Assembly (NCBI GenBank): GCA_003244185.1 | Contig: QHBT01000014.1 | Span: 1-44,815, forward strand | DNA length: 44,815 nucleotides | Direction: 5' to 3' | DNA from: Candidatus Dormiibacter spiritus | GTDB taxonomy: Bacteria; Chloroflexota; Dormibacteria; Dormibacterales; Dormibacteraceae | Part shown: positions 23,423-33,644 of the stretch, piece by piece | How positions within the stretch are numbered: position 1 is the first letter of the stretch | Layout of the letters: the number at the start of each line of letters is the position of its first letter | Translations under genes and position numbers: made by a program | Notes under the pieces: generated by a model | What the model was told of the DNA's origin: nothing | Database searches by the model: none | Seen by the model: the letters and a program-made list of their open reading frames with translations, nothing else

Positions 23423-23459
23423 TACTGCACCCCTTGCCAGCCCAAGAGGTTTCCTCTCC

Positions 23460-24773
23460 TTGATAGAACGCTACGCACCTGCCCGCATGCGCGAGCTGTG
23501 GTCCGATCGAAGCCGTTTTCAACTCTGGCTGGAGATTGAGATCCTGGCCTGTGAGGCCTGGGCGCAGGCGGGCCGGATCCCGGCCGAGGCGCTCGCCAAG
23601 ATTCGCTCAGCCTCCTTCCAGGTGGAGCGCATCAACGAGGTGGAGGCCCAAGTGGGTCACGACGTGATCGCCTTCCTGACAGTGATCGGGGAGTCGGTCG
23701 GCCAGCCGGAGGCGCGCTACATCCATTTCGGGCTCACCTCCTCAGACGTCATCGACACCGCTCTGGCTGTGCAGGTCCGGCGCAGCGCGGAGGTGATCCT
23801 GGACGACCTGGCGAAGCTGCGCCAGGCCGCGGCAGAGCTGGCGCTGCGCCATCGCAGGACGCTGATGGTCGGGCGCACACACGGGATTCACGCCGAACCG
23901 ATCACGTTCGGCTTCAAGGTCGCCGGCTGGGTAGCCGAACTGGATCGCGCGCGGGAGCGCATCAAGTGGGCGGCCGACGACCTGGCGGTGGGCAAGCTGA
24001 GCGGGGCTGTCGGCAGCCATGCCGGCCTCGATCCTCGGGTCGAGCAGTATGTTTGCCAGCAGCTCGACCTTCGCGTTGATCCCGTCAGTACGCAGGTGGT
24101 GTCGCGAGACCGCCACGCCGCCTTCATCTCCGCCCTGGCAGTGGCAGGAGCTTCTCTGGAGCGGATCGCTGTGGAGATCCGACATCTGCAGCGGAGCGAA
24201 GTCGGCGAAGCGCTGGAGCCGTTCAGTTCCCAGCAGAAGGGCAGCTCCGCGATGCCGCACAAGCGCAACCCGATAGTCAGCGAGAGAATCTCCGGGCTGG
24301 CGCGCCTCCTCCGCGGCTACGCCGCCAGCGAGCTTGAGAACGTGGCGCTCTGGCACGAGCGAGACATCAGCCACAGCTCGGCGGAGCGCGTGCTCTTTCC
24401 TGACGCCTGCTGCCTGCTCGACTTCATGGCGATCGACCTGACCAAGGTTCTGAGCGGGCTGGAAGTGCGGCCGGAGCGGATGGCGAGAAACCTGGCAGCC
24501 GATGGCGGCATCGTCTATTCGCAGCGGGCGCTGCTGGCGCTGGTCGAGAGCGGGCTCAGCCGCGATGCCGCCTATCGAATAGTGCAGTCCGCCGCTCTCC
24601 GCGCCAGCGATGGTGAGGGCGGCTTTCGGGAGAACCTGGCGGAGAACACTGAAGTGGCGCAGCGCCTGGGAGCTGACCTGGACGCGATCTTCGACCCCGC
24701 AGCCTTCCTGGAGCACGTCGACCTCGCCTTCGAGCGGACAGGGCTGCTGGCCACCGCCGCGAGCAAGAGCTGA
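23460..24773 (+). CDS. purB: Adenylosuccinate lyase
   Basis: PurB removes fumarate from SAICAR and from adenylosuccinate. The 437-residue protein begins IERYAPARMRELWSDRSRFQ and carries TSSDVIDTALAVQ, the catalytic-His region GRTHGIHAEPITFG, and the superfamily signature GSSAMPHKRNPI with its flexible catalytic serine loop. The start is TTG at 23460 with AAGAGG ten bases upstream; an ATG at 23367 would add an unrelated 31-residue leader that overlaps the promoter-like region. First gene of the long purine operon; the next gene, purC, starts within its stop codon. Confidence 0.94.
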   Translation: MIERYAPARMRELWSDRSRFQLWLEIEILACEAWAQAGRIPAEALAKIRSASFQVERINEVEAQVGHDVIAFLTVIGESVGQPEARYIHFGLTSSDVIDTALAVQVRRSAEVILDDLAKLRQAAAELALRHRRTLMVGRTHGIHAEPITFGFKVAGWVAELDRARERIKWAADDLAVGKLSGAVGSHAGLDPRVEQYVCQQLDLRVDPVSTQVVSRDRHAAFISALAVAGASLERIAVEIRHLQRSEVGEALEPFSSQQKGSSAMPHKRNPIVSERISGLARLLRGYAASELENVALWHERDISHSSAERVLFPDACCLLDFMAIDLTKVLSGLEVRPERMARNLAADGGIVYSQRALLALVESGLSRDAAYRIVQSAALRASDGEGGFRENLAENTEVAQRLGADLDAIFDPAAFLEHVDLAFERTGLLATAASKS

Positions 24774-25663
24774 TGGCCGAGGTCCTGCGCGCCGTCACCA
24801 GCACCAACCTCGACTACCCCGTCTTCGCCAAGGGGAAGGTACGCGACACCTACACGCTGGATGCTCGCCGGCTGCTCATGGTGGCCACAGACCGAATCTC
24901 GGCCTTCGATTGGGTGATGCCCGACGGCATCCCGGACCGGGGCCGGGTGCTGACCCAGCTCTCCGTCTTCTGGTTCGAGCGCTTACACGACCTGCAGCCA
25001 AATCACCTGCTCGGCACCGAGCTGGAGGGCCTGCCGCCCGAGCTGGCCGGCCGCTGCATGGTGGTCAGGCGCGCTGAGCGGATCGACTTCGAGTGCGTAG
25101 TCCGAGGCTATCTGGCGGGCAGCGCCTGGTCGGAGTACAGCCAGCTCGGCACCATGGTCGGCGAGCCGTTGCCGACCGGTCTCCGTCAGAGCGAGCGGCT
25201 GCCGGAGCCGATCTTCACGCCCGCCACCAAGGTTGATACGGGCCACGACGAGAACATCAGCTTCTCCCGGTTGGCGACCAGTCTGGGTGACGACCTTGCC
25301 ACCCAACTGCGAGATGCCAGCCTCAACCTGTACGAGGCCGGTGCGCGCCTCGCGGAGGCTCGGGGCCTGATCCTCGCCGACACGAAGTTCGAGTTCGGTC
25401 TCATCGACGGCAGGTTGACCCTGATCGATGAGGTGCTGACGCCCGACAGCTCGCGGTACTGGGATGCCGAGAGCTACCAGGTGGGCACTTCGCCCGAGTC
25501 CTTCGACAAGCAGTTCCTCCGGGACTGGCTGGCCTCCCAGACCGGCTGGGATCGGAACTCGCCGCCACCCAGGCTGCCCGAGCAGGTGGTGGAGCAGACG
25601 CGCGGGCGCTATCTGACCGCCTACCAGCGCCTGACAGGCAGCTCCTTCAGCTCCATTTCGTGA
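24773..25663 (+). CDS. purC: SAICAR synthetase
   Basis: PurC condenses CAIR with aspartate using ATP. The 296-residue sequence has KGKVRDTYTLDARRLLMVAT, DRISAFDWVMPDGIP, the signature ECVVRGYLAGSAWSEY (class of FEVVVRNYLAGS), and FGLIDGRLTLIDEVLTPDSS. It is of the longer type found in Actinobacteria, Bacteroidetes and yeast, with the insert around the EPIFTPATKVDTGHDENIS segment. The ATG overlaps the purB stop (TGATG) and its own stop overlaps the GTG of purS, so translation is coupled through the operon. Confidence 0.95.
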   Translation: MAEVLRAVTSTNLDYPVFAKGKVRDTYTLDARRLLMVATDRISAFDWVMPDGIPDRGRVLTQLSVFWFERLHDLQPNHLLGTELEGLPPELAGRCMVVRRAERIDFECVVRGYLAGSAWSEYSQLGTMVGEPLPTGLRQSERLPEPIFTPATKVDTGHDENISFSRLATSLGDDLATQLRDASLNLYEAGARLAEARGLILADTKFEFGLIDGRLTLIDEVLTPDSSRYWDAESYQVGTSPESFDKQFLRDWLASQTGWDRNSPPPRLPEQVVEQTRGRYLTAYQRLTGSSFSSIS

Positions 25664-26022
25664 GAACCGCCCGGGTGCTGGTCACGCCCAAGCCGGTCAT
25701 CAACGATCCCCAGGGGGCCACTGTCAAACAGGCGCTGAACAGCCTGGGCTTCGCCGGCGTGGAGGAAGTCCGCATCGGCAAGTACCTGGAGATCCAGCTG
25801 CAGGCGTCCTCAGACGCCGAAGCCCGCAGCGAGGTCGAGCAGATGTGCCGCAAGCTCCTCGCCAACCGGGTGATCGAGGACTTTCGCTTCGACGTCGATC
25901 CGGCGGCGGAGGCAGACGATGCCGGTGAGGCCGTCGCAGACGCCGCCGCGGCCGGCGACGCCAACGCTGACAAGGGTCCCAAGGCTGCGAAGGGTGCCAG
26001 GGGCGGGAGTGGCGAGGGATGA
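25660..26022 (+). CDS. purS: FGAM synthase subunit PurS with a long acidic/Ala-rich tail
   Basis: PurS holds PurQ and PurL together and aids ammonia channelling in FGAM synthase. Residues 1-79 are the standard fold: [29 protein letters not shown] and VIEDFRFDV. The usual protein ends there, but here about 40 more residues follow, rich in Ala, Asp and Gly and probably disordered. The start is GTG at 25660 inside the purC stop, and the end overlaps purQ's ATG by four bases. Confidence 0.92.
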   Translation: MRTARVLVTPKPVINDPQGATVKQALNSLGFAGVEEVRIGKYLEIQLQASSDAEARSEVEQMCRKLLANRVIEDFRFDVDPAAEADDAGEAVADAAAAGDANADKGPKAAKGARGGSGEG

Positions 26023-26756
26023 GATTCGGAGTCGTCGTCTTCCCCGGGACCTGGTCGGACCGCGACATGCGGCTGGCTCTGAGCGGGGTGGAGGGCGCAG
26101 AGGCGATCCCCCTCTGGCACAAGGAGCGGGACCTGCAAGGCGCCGACTGCGTCATCCTCCCCGGTGGCTTCAGCTACGGCGACTACCTCCGGACTGGCGC
26201 CATCGCTCGCTTCAGCCCTGTGTTGGAGAGCGTCGTCGAGTTCGCCGCCCAAGGCGGCCTGGTCCTGGGCAGCTGCAATGGGTTCCAGGTACTCTGCGAA
26301 GCCGGTCTGCTGCCGGGGGCGCTGGTCAGGAACGCCAATCTGGAGTTCCGCTGCCAGTGGCAGCACATGGTCTGCGAGCGCGGGGACACTCCCTTCACGC
26401 ATGGCATCCATACCGGCCAAGTGCTGCGAATGCCGATCTCCCACGGCGAGGGCAACTATGTCGCCGATCCCGCCACGCTCTCCCGGCTGGAGCAGAACCG
26501 TCAGGTGGTCTTTCGCTACTGCGACTCTGGCGGCCTGGTCGACGCGGAGGCCAACCCCAACGGCAGCCAGCACAACATCGCCGGCATAGTGAACGAGCGC
26601 GGCAATGTGCTGGGGATGATGCCCCACCCGGAGCGCTGCGCCGACGCGGACCTGGGCGGACTGGACGGTCTCCGCCTCTTCGAGGCCATCTTGAGAACCC
26701 CCGCCGGTGCGAGAGGCGCGGCCGGCTCTTCGGCCGCGCCTCTAGGGGTGGCATGA
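26019..26756 (+). CDS. purQ: FGAM synthase glutaminase subunit PurQ
   Basis: PurQ releases ammonia from glutamine for PurL. The class I glutamine amidotransferase triad is seen as Cys in [11 protein letters not shown] and His/Glu in MMPHPERC. The N-terminus [15 protein letters not shown] and [17 protein letters not shown] are family-typical. The domain ends with LFEAILRTP; a further 17 residues ([17 protein letters not shown]) are encoded by a perfect hairpin just before purL (26712-26743). Its stop overlaps the purL ATG. Confidence 0.94.
   Translation: MRFGVVVFPGTWSDRDMRLALSGVEGAEAIPLWHKERDLQGADCVILPGGFSYGDYLRTGAIARFSPVLESVVEFAAQGGLVLGSCNGFQVLCEAGLLPGALVRNANLEFRCQWQHMVCERGDTPFTHGIHTGQVLRMPISHGEGNYVADPATLSRLEQNRQVVFRYCDSGGLVDAEANPNGSQHNIAGIVNERGNVLGMMPHPERCADADLGGLDGLRLFEAILRTPAGARGAAGSSAAPLGVA
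26712..26743 (+). repeat. Perfect 13-bp hairpin at the purQ/purL junction
   Basis: Bases 26712-26724 (AGAGGCGCGGCCG) are the exact reverse complement of 26731-26743, with a six-base loop GCTCTT. It lies in the extra C-terminal codons of purQ and ends nine bases before the purL ATG (26753). No T-run follows, so a classical terminator is unlikely; an effect on purL translation, RNA processing or partial transcript termination is possible. Confidence 0.65.
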
Positions 26757-28975
26757 GCCGCACAGCCGGCTTCATCAGCAGTTGGGAGCTGCGCGAGGTG
26801 GCGCTCAGCCGGGCCGAGTACGAGCTCATCCTGAAGCGGCTGGCTCAGGAGCCCAACCAGCTTGAGCTGGGCATGCTGGGCGTGCTCTGGTCTGAGCACT
26901 GTTCCTACAAGACGTCCAAGCCGCTGCTGCGGCGGCTGCCGGGCCGGGGCCGGCAGGTGCTGCAGGGACCTGGCGAGAACGCGGGAGCTGTCGACGTCGG
27001 CGGCGGCTGGGCCTGCGTCTTCAAGGTCGAGTCGCACAACCACCCCAGCGCGATCGAGCCCTACCAGGGCGCTGCCACCGGCGTGGGCGGCATCCTTCGC
27101 GATGTCATGGCCATGGGCGCCCGCCCCCTGGCGCTGCTCGATTCGCTCCGTTTCGGGCCCCTGCCGGAGAGCCGGCCGCACTTCGAAGGCGTCGTGGCAG
27201 GCATCGGCGGCTACGGCAACTGCATGGGCATCCCCACGGTGGGTGGGGAGATCTACTTCGATGAGTGCTACGCCGGCAACCCGCTGGTCAACGCCATGTG
27301 CGTGGGCGTGGTGCGGTCGAAGGAGCTGATGCTGGCGCGGGCGGAAGGCACCGGCTCCCGGCTCCTGCTGGTCGGCGCTCGAACGGGTCGGGACGGCATC
27401 CATGGCGCCTCCTTCGCCTCGCTCGAACTGGACGGCGACTCGGACGAGCGCCGCCCGGCCGTCCAGGTCGGCAACCCCTTCCTGGAGAAGTGCCTGCTGG
27501 AGGCCTGCCAGGAGCTGCGCGGCCTGGGCGAGGTGGTGGCGGTCCAGGACCTGGGCGCCGCCGGCCTCACCTCGTCGGTGGCCGAGTGCGCCGGCCGGGC
27601 CAAGGCCGGCGCGCGCATCGACGTGACAAGGGTGCCCCGGCGGGAGACCGGCATGTCGCCCTACGAGGTGATGCTCTCCGAATCGCAGGAGAGGATGCTC
27701 ATCGTCGTCAGGCCGGGGGGCGAAGCCCGAGTGGCCAAGGTCTTCGCGAAGTGGGACCTGGAGGCCGCGGTGATCGGCGAGGTTACCGACGACGGCCAGC
27801 TCACGGTGACCGAGGGCGACTCGGTGGTGGCTCGGCTGCCTGTGCAGCTCCTCACTGAAGGAGCGCCCGAGCGCAACCCCCGCTCGCAGCCGCGGGCCCA
27901 GCAGGCAACGATCTTGAACCTCGATCGCCTCCTCAGCGAACCGGAGGATCTGGGCGGCGTGCTGGTCAAGCTGCTGGGCAGTCCCAACCTCTGCAGCCGG
28001 CTGCCGGTTCACCGCCGCTACGACACCATGAACGGCGCTGCCACCATCATCCCGCCGGGCGGCGACGCGGCGATGGTGCGCCTCAACGGCACCCAGATAG
28101 GTCTGGCGCTGACTCTGGATGGCAACGGCCGCTACTGTCAGCTCGACCCCTTCACAGGCGCTCAGATAGCGGTCTGTGAAGCGGCTCGCAACATAGTCGC
28201 CACAGGCGCCGTCCCAATCGGGGTGACCGACTGTCTCAACTTCGCCAACCCTGATCGACCGGAGGTCTACTGGGAGCTGGAGCAGGCGGTGGCCGGTATC
28301 GCCGAGGCCTGCGCCAGCCTCGAGCTGCCGGTTGTGAGCGGCAACGTCAGCCTCTACAACGAGAGTGAGCAGGGGGGCGCCATCCAGCCCACACCGGTGA
28401 TCGGCATGGTGGGCGTCATCTCCGACTACCGCAGGCGCCTCACGGCAGGCCTGCGGCAGGCGGGTGATTTCGTGCTTCTGATCGGGCAGACGCGCTCGGA
28501 CATCGGTGGTTCCGAGTACATGAAGGTCATGTTCGGCCAGGTCAGCGGGTCACCCCCGGCGCTTGATCTGGCCCGGGAGCAGGCGGTCCAGGGATTCATC
28601 CGCGAAGCACACGAGACTGAGCTGCTCTACTCGGCCCACGACGTGGCCGAGGGCGGCATGCTGGTGGCGCTGGCTGAGAGCTGCTTGCTCGGCGACCTGG
28701 GGGTGCGCTGTCCGGCCCTGGTGGGCGACGGCGGCCTGCGCCTGGACGTGGCCTGCTTCTCCGAGTCGCAGAGCCGATTTCTGATCAGCGCTCCGCCCCG
28801 GGCGATGCCGAATCTACAGACCCTGGCGCGCAGCCACCGGGTCGAGATCACACTGCTCGGTCTGGCCGGCGGCTCCGAGCTGGAGTTCGAGGGCCAGATC
28901 AGGGTTTCACTGAGCGAGCTGCGAAAGGCCTGGGCAGGCGGGCTCGAGAAGGCGCTCCAGAGCACGCGAGAATAG
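26753..28975 (+). CDS. purL: FGAM synthase large subunit PurL (small-type)
   Basis: PurL converts FGAR to FGAM with ATP and ammonia from PurQ. At 740 residues it is the small form that needs PurS and PurQ. Visible: [40 protein letters not shown] with [20 protein letters not shown] (ATP and substrate site), [49 protein letters not shown] and [16 protein letters not shown]. The ATG is embedded in the purQ stop (ATGA). The purF GTG follows six bases after its stop. Confidence 0.95.
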   Translation: MSRTAGFISSWELREVALSRAEYELILKRLAQEPNQLELGMLGVLWSEHCSYKTSKPLLRRLPGRGRQVLQGPGENAGAVDVGGGWACVFKVESHNHPSAIEPYQGAATGVGGILRDVMAMGARPLALLDSLRFGPLPESRPHFEGVVAGIGGYGNCMGIPTVGGEIYFDECYAGNPLVNAMCVGVVRSKELMLARAEGTGSRLLLVGARTGRDGIHGASFASLELDGDSDERRPAVQVGNPFLEKCLLEACQELRGLGEVVAVQDLGAAGLTSSVAECAGRAKAGARIDVTRVPRRETGMSPYEVMLSESQERMLIVVRPGGEARVAKVFAKWDLEAAVIGEVTDDGQLTVTEGDSVVARLPVQLLTEGAPERNPRSQPRAQQATILNLDRLLSEPEDLGGVLVKLLGSPNLCSRLPVHRRYDTMNGAATIIPPGGDAAMVRLNGTQIGLALTLDGNGRYCQLDPFTGAQIAVCEAARNIVATGAVPIGVTDCLNFANPDRPEVYWELEQAVAGIAEACASLELPVVSGNVSLYNESEQGGAIQPTPVIGMVGVISDYRRRLTAGLRQAGDFVLLIGQTRSDIGGSEYMKVMFGQVSGSPPALDLAREQAVQGFIREAHETELLYSAHDVAEGGMLVALAESCLLGDLGVRCPALVGDGGLRLDVACFSESQSRFLISAPPRAMPNLQTLARSHRVEITLLGLAGGSELEFEGQIRVSLSELRKAWAGGLEKALQSTRE

Positions 28976-28981
28976 AGCAAG

Positions 28982-30403
28982 GTGTGCGGCATCTTCGGCA
29001 TCCACTCTCGGCAGGTGGATGTCGCCAACCTGACCTACTTCGGCCTCTTCTCGCTCCAGCACAGGGGCCAGGAGTCGGCAGGCATAGCTGTCGGCGACGG
29101 TCACGGCGTGAAGCTGCACAGGGACATGGGCCTGGTCGCCCAGGTCTTCAATTCGGCGACGCTGTCAGGCCTGCGCGGCACTGTTGCCATCGGCCACACC
29201 CGCTATTCCACGACTGGCGCCAGCCGGTTGGAAAACGCGCACCCTGTGCCTTTCCTGCATCCGGCGCTCGGCCCCGGTGCGATCGCCCACAACGGCAACC
29301 TCATCAACTCGCAGGCGATCCGGCGCGAGCTCGAGGAGGAGGGCGTCACCTTTGACACAGGCCTTGACACGGAGGTGATGGCGCGGCTCATCGAGCACAC
29401 TCACGGCAGCGACTGGGCGCAGGTGCTGAGCCAGGCTTTCCGCCGGGTCGTGGGCGCCTATTCCTGCGCGGTGGTCACCTCCGACTCGGTGATCGCGCTG
29501 CGCGACCCCTATGGCTTCCGTCCGCTCTGCCTCGGCTATCTTCCACTCGCCGGTCAGCCGGCGCACCTCGTGGCGTCCGAGAGCTGCGCGCTCGACACTG
29601 TCAACGCCAAATTCGTGCGCGAAGTGCAGCCCGGTGAGATGGTGATCATGAACGACCACGGCCTCTCCTCAGTCCAGTTCCAGACCTCCGGCCGCCATGC
29701 GATGTGCGTGTTTGAGTTCATCTACTTCGCCCGGCCCGATTCGCTGCTCAAAAACTGTGAGCTGGAGGAAGCGCGAATTCGCATGGGTCGCGAGCTGTCG
29801 CTGGCTCAACCCGTGGAGGCCGACATAGTCATCGGCCTGCCCGACTCCGGCACCCCTGCCGCGATCGGCTACGCCGAGGCCTCAGGCATCCCCTACCGGG
29901 AGGGGCTGGTCAAGTCGCGCTACATCAACCGCACCTTCATCGAGCCCGACCAATCCCTGCGGGAGTCGGGTGTGATCCTGAAGCTCAATCCGCTCAAGCG
30001 TTCGCTGCGGGGCAAGCGCATCATCGCAGTGGACGACTCGATAGTGCGGGGAACCACTTCCCGCCGGATCATCGAGGTGCTGAAAAAAGCGGGCGCCAAG
30101 GAGGTGCACCTGCGCATCTCCAGCCCGCCCATGCGGTTTCCCTGCTTCATGGGCGTCGACATCGGCTCCACCAAGCAGCTGGTCGCCTCCGGCCGCTCGG
30201 TTGAAGAGATACGGAGCTTCATCGGCGCCGACTCCCTGGCCTACATCTCCATTCCGGGTCTCATGCGCGCGGTAGGCGCCGGCACGCTCGACCAGTTCTG
30301 CCGAGCCTGCTTCGACGGCGCTTATCCGGTGCCTGTGCCACAGCAGCTGGAGATGGACAAGATGGCCTTCGAGGCGCCGCTCGCCGCCCAGCCGGCAAGC
30401 TGA
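28982..30403 (+). CDS. purF: Amidophosphoribosyltransferase
   Basis: PurF makes phosphoribosylamine from PRPP and glutamine, the first step of the pathway. The sequence begins MCGIFGI, so Cys2 becomes the N-terminal nucleophile after Met removal, with no propeptide. The PRPP-binding motif is IAVDDSIVRGTTSRRI. Cysteines in RFPCFMGVD and FCRACFDGAYPVP match the [4Fe-4S]-binding positions of the Bacillus-type enzyme, so an oxygen-sensitive iron-sulphur cluster is likely. Length 473. GTG start six bases after purL. No purine riboswitch is seen upstream. Confidence 0.95.
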   Translation: MCGIFGIHSRQVDVANLTYFGLFSLQHRGQESAGIAVGDGHGVKLHRDMGLVAQVFNSATLSGLRGTVAIGHTRYSTTGASRLENAHPVPFLHPALGPGAIAHNGNLINSQAIRRELEEEGVTFDTGLDTEVMARLIEHTHGSDWAQVLSQAFRRVVGAYSCAVVTSDSVIALRDPYGFRPLCLGYLPLAGQPAHLVASESCALDTVNAKFVREVQPGEMVIMNDHGLSSVQFQTSGRHAMCVFEFIYFARPDSLLKNCELEEARIRMGRELSLAQPVEADIVIGLPDSGTPAAIGYAEASGIPYREGLVKSRYINRTFIEPDQSLRESGVILKLNPLKRSLRGKRIIAVDDSIVRGTTSRRIIEVLKKAGAKEVHLRISSPPMRFPCFMGVDIGSTKQLVASGRSVEEIRSFIGADSLAYISIPGLMRAVGAGTLDQFCRACFDGAYPVPVPQQLEMDKMAFEAPLAAQPAS

Positions 30404-30408
30404 CGCTG

Positions 30409-31407
30409 ATGCCCGAGCTCCAAGAGTTCGAGGCGCTCCCCCGCACCTACGCCGAAGCAGGGGTGGACATCGCCGCCTACGGACGACTGCTGGCGCGGAT
30501 GAAGCCGCTCATCGACGCCACCCAAACCGAAGGCGTCGTGGCAGGGGTGGGTCAGTTCGCCGGCCTTTACAAGCTTCCCAGCGGTGGCTGTCTGGCGGCC
30601 TCAGCGGATGGGGTAGGGACCAAGATCAAGGTGGCCATTGCCTACGGCCGCCACGCGGGCATAGGTCAGGACCTGGTCAACCACTGTGTCAACGACATCC
30701 TCACAGTCGGTGCCACCCCCCTGTTCTTCCTGGACTATTTCGCCAGCGGCCGGCTGGAGGACGACGTCTTCGAGCAGGTGCTGACCGGCGTCACCCAGGC
30801 CTGCCGGGAGAACGATCTGGCCCTGCTGGGCGGCGAAACCGCCGAGATGCCAGGCGTCTATGCGCTGGGCGACTACGACCTGGCCGGCTTCATAGTCGGA
30901 CACGTCGGCGAAGGCAGCGCCCGAGAGCAGGTCCAAGCGGGCGACGTCCTGGTCGGCCTGCCCTCCAGCGGCCTGCACACCAACGGCTTCTCGCTCGTCC
31001 GCCGCATCTTCCAGGATCTGCCGCTGGAGACGGTTCTGCCCGGCTTCACGAGGCCTCTGGGCGAGGAGCTGCTGGCGCCGCATCGCTCCTATCTGAAGGA
31101 GATGCGGACGCTGCCCTGGAAGACAGCTGCCCATATCACTGGCGGCGGGCTGCTGGACAATGTGCCGCGCGCGCTGCCGGCCGGCCTGGCGGCGGAGCTG
31201 GACCTCAGCAGTTGGGAGAGGCCGCCGCTGTTTGCAGCCATCCAGCGCCGGGGCCAGATAGCGCCCGCCGAGATGCTGTCCACTTTCAATCTCGGTCTCG
31301 GCATGGTGCTGGTGAACGCCGACCCGATTCCGGGCTATCCCGTGGTCGGGCGGGTGGTCGAGCAGACCGACGAGCAGCGTCTGAGATTGGTGGGGACCCT
31401 GGCTTGA
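30409..31407 (+). CDS. purM: AIR synthetase (phosphoribosylformylglycinamidine cyclo-ligase)
   Basis: PurM closes the imidazole ring of FGAM with ATP. The 332-residue sequence holds TYAEAGVDIAAYGRLLARMK, ADGVGTKIKVA, GQDLVNHCVNDILTVGATPL, FFLDYFASG, LGGETAEMPGVY, GLPSSGLHTNGFSLVRR and AHITGGGLLDNVPRALP, all typical. ATG start five bases after the purF stop; its own TGA overlaps the TTG of purN. Confidence 0.95.
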   Translation: MPELQEFEALPRTYAEAGVDIAAYGRLLARMKPLIDATQTEGVVAGVGQFAGLYKLPSGGCLAASADGVGTKIKVAIAYGRHAGIGQDLVNHCVNDILTVGATPLFFLDYFASGRLEDDVFEQVLTGVTQACRENDLALLGGETAEMPGVYALGDYDLAGFIVGHVGEGSAREQVQAGDVLVGLPSSGLHTNGFSLVRRIFQDLPLETVLPGFTRPLGEELLAPHRSYLKEMRTLPWKTAAHITGGGLLDNVPRALPAGLAAELDLSSWERPPLFAAIQRRGQIAPAEMLSTFNLGLGMVLVNADPIPGYPVVGRVVEQTDEQRLRLVGTLA

Positions 31408-32003
31408 CAGGACCCAGGCTGGGCGTCTTGAGCTCGGGCAAGGGCTCCAACCTCCGCAACCTCTTTTCGCGCGGCTATCGGATCACCGCTGTCGCCACCA
31501 ACCGGCCCGGCTGCGGGGCCGCCGCCTTCGCCCGCCAGCAGGGTCTTCAACTCGGCGAGTTCTCCCAGAGGCGTTTTCCTTCGTCGCTGGCCCGCGATGA
31601 GGCCCTGAGCGGCTGGCTGCTGGAGGTCGGCGTGGACATTGTCGTCAACGCCGGCTACGACCGCATTCTCGGCGAGCCGATGACAAAGGCTTTCGCCGGC
31701 CGGATGCTCAACATCCATCCCTCGCTGCTGCCCAGCTTCGGTGGCGGCATGGACGCCGTGGAGCGCGCGCTGGAGCATGGCGTCAAGGTCACCGGCTGCA
31801 CGGTTCATCTGGTCACGGACGCGGTGGACGCCGGGCCGATCCTGCTGCAGGCGGCAGTGCCAGTGCTGCCTGACGATGACGCTCAACGCCTGCATCAGCG
31901 AATTCAGGCAGAGGAGCACAGGATCCTGCCCCAGGCCATCGACCTGCTCTGGGCCCGGCTCGGCGGATCACCCCGGCCGGTGAAGGAGACGACGGTTGTC
32001 TAA
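31404..32003 (+). CDS. purN: GAR transformylase (10-formyl-THF dependent)
   Basis: PurN formylates GAR with 10-formyltetrahydrofolate. Features: LGVLSSGKGSNLRNLFSRG (phosphate loop), LNIHPSLLPSFGGGMDAVER with the catalytic Asn-His pair, and LVTDAVDAGPILLQAAVPV with the catalytic Asp. The usual AGFMRIL is NAGYDRIL here. At 199 residues it is normal size. The start is TTG at 31404 overlapping the purM stop (TTGA), and its end overlaps purH by eight bases. Confidence 0.92.
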   Translation: MTGPRLGVLSSGKGSNLRNLFSRGYRITAVATNRPGCGAAAFARQQGLQLGEFSQRRFPSSLARDEALSGWLLEVGVDIVVNAGYDRILGEPMTKAFAGRMLNIHPSLLPSFGGGMDAVERALEHGVKVTGCTVHLVTDAVDAGPILLQAAVPVLPDDDAQRLHQRIQAEEHRILPQAIDLLWARLGGSPRPVKETTVV

Positions 32004-33519
32004 GCGAGCCCTTCTCTCGGTCACCGACAAGTCAGGTCTGCCTGCCTTCGCCCGGGGACTGGTTCGGCTCGGCTACGACGTCTACTCCACAGGCGGGACC
32101 CAACGGATGCTGGAGGAGGCCGCTATCGACGCCCAATCGGTCTCGAAGCTGACCGATTTCCCCGAGATCCTGGATGGCAGGGTGAAGACCCTCCACCCGG
32201 CTGTTCACGCCGGTCTGCTGGCCCGCCGTGACGTGAGCCAGCACCTGGAGACGCTGAACCAACACGGTCTTCAGACGATCGACCTGCTCTGTGTCAACCT
32301 CTATCCGTTTGCCGAGACGCGCGCTCGCCCCGGGGCAGGGTTCGACGAGATTCTGGAACAGATCGATATCGGCGGCCCGGCCATGATCCGCTCGGCGGCC
32401 AAGAACCACTCAGCTGTGGTGGTGGTTGTGCGACCCGAGCGCTACAGCGAGGTGCTGAGCGCGCTGGCCAGCCCCGACGGCGTGAGCCCCGAGCTGCGCC
32501 GCCGGCTGGCGGCGGAGGCGTTCTCCCACACAGCTGCCTACGACGCTCAGATCGCCGCCTGGCTGGAGGAGGGTGAGGGCGGCTTTCCTGCGCAGATCAG
32601 CTTTTCGGGCAGTCTGGTCCGGACGCTGCGCTACGGCGAGAACCCGCATCAGAGAGCGGCGTTCTATCGCTCGGGCGCAGGTACCGACGGCCTCGGCTCT
32701 GTCCGCCAGCTGCACGGGGCGGAGCTCAGCTACAACAACATTCAGGACGCCGCGGCGGCCTTCGAGCTCGCCCGAGACCTCTCGCAGCCGGCCGCCGCCA
32801 TCATCAAGCACACGAATCCTTGCGGCGTGGCCGCAGCCGAGCAGCTGGCCGACGCTTACCGGGCGGCCTATAACTGCGACACCACCTCCGCCTACGGCGG
32901 CGTGGTGGCTGTCAACCGGGAGCTGGACAGCAGCACGGCAGGGGAGATGGCGGGCATCTTCCTGGAGGTGGTGGTGGCGCCTTCGGTTGACACGAAGGCA
33001 CTGGCGGTGCTCTCGGCCAAGGAGAACCTGCGCATCCTGGAGGTGCAGCCAAGCCGGTCGCCCGACCTTGCGGTCAGGTCGGTGCCCGGCGGATTGCTGG
33101 TGCAGGACTGGGATCGGCGTGGTTTCGACCGCAACGCCTGTCAGCTGGCGACGCAGCGTCAACCCACCGCCGGCGAGTGGGCCGAGCTTGAGTTCGCCTG
33201 GCTGGTGGTCAAGCATGTCAGGTCCAACGCCATAGTTCTGGCGCGCGACCGGGCGGCGGTGGGTGTTGGTGCCGGTCAGATGAGCCGGGTCGAAGCGTCC
33301 CGGCTGGCCGTTCAGCGCGCCGGTGAACGGGCGCGCGGCTCGGTGCTTGCGTCAGATGCGTACTTTCCCTTCGCCGACGGCCTTCAGGTCGGCATCGAAG
33401 CCGGCGTGACGGCCGTGATCCAGCCGGGCGGCTCCAAGCGCGACAGCGAGGTGATAGCTGCGGCCGACGCAGCCGGGCTGGCGATGGTCTTCACCGGGGA
33501 ACGCCACTTCCGGCATTAG
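31996..33519 (+). CDS. purH: Bifunctional AICAR transformylase / IMP cyclohydrolase
   Basis: PurH performs the last two steps to IMP. The N-terminal MGS-like cyclohydrolase domain has [52 protein letters not shown] and the [16 protein letters not shown] motif. The transformylase domain has [23 protein letters not shown] and the C-terminal [19 protein letters not shown]. The last residues GERHFRH are canonical, so the protein (507 residues) is complete. Starts at TTG 31996 within the end of purN. It is the last purine gene; about 125 bases without a gene follow. Confidence 0.95.
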   Translation: MSKRALLSVTDKSGLPAFARGLVRLGYDVYSTGGTQRMLEEAAIDAQSVSKLTDFPEILDGRVKTLHPAVHAGLLARRDVSQHLETLNQHGLQTIDLLCVNLYPFAETRARPGAGFDEILEQIDIGGPAMIRSAAKNHSAVVVVVRPERYSEVLSALASPDGVSPELRRRLAAEAFSHTAAYDAQIAAWLEEGEGGFPAQISFSGSLVRTLRYGENPHQRAAFYRSGAGTDGLGSVRQLHGAELSYNNIQDAAAAFELARDLSQPAAAIIKHTNPCGVAAAEQLADAYRAAYNCDTTSAYGGVVAVNRELDSSTAGEMAGIFLEVVVAPSVDTKALAVLSAKENLRILEVQPSRSPDLAVRSVPGGLLVQDWDRRGFDRNACQLATQRQPTAGEWAELEFAWLVVKHVRSNAIVLARDRAAVGVGAGQMSRVEASRLAVQRAGERARGSVLASDAYFPFADGLQVGIEAGVTAVIQPGGSKRDSEVIAAADAAGLAMVFTGERHFRH

Positions 33520-33605
33520 CGCGCCTCGATGCAGGTGACAGCACGCGGACAACGGCCGTGAGCCGGCACGAGGCGACGACGGCCAGAGGCGAGAGGCGGA
33601 TGAGA

Positions 33606-33635
33606 GTGACAAGGTCGCCGCCTGGCGTCTAGACT
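33606..33635 (+). promoter_or_regulatory. Promoter for the lapA-like gene, nearly leaderless
   Basis: GTGACA (33606-33611, 5 of 6 to TTGACA) and TAGACT (33630-33635, 4 of 6 to TATAAT) are 18 bases apart. A start about seven bases further would be at around 33642, two or three bases before the TTG initiator at 33645. No Shine-Dalgarno precedes the TTG, which fits near-leaderless translation. Confidence 0.5.
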
Positions 33636-33644
33636 TAGCCCACC

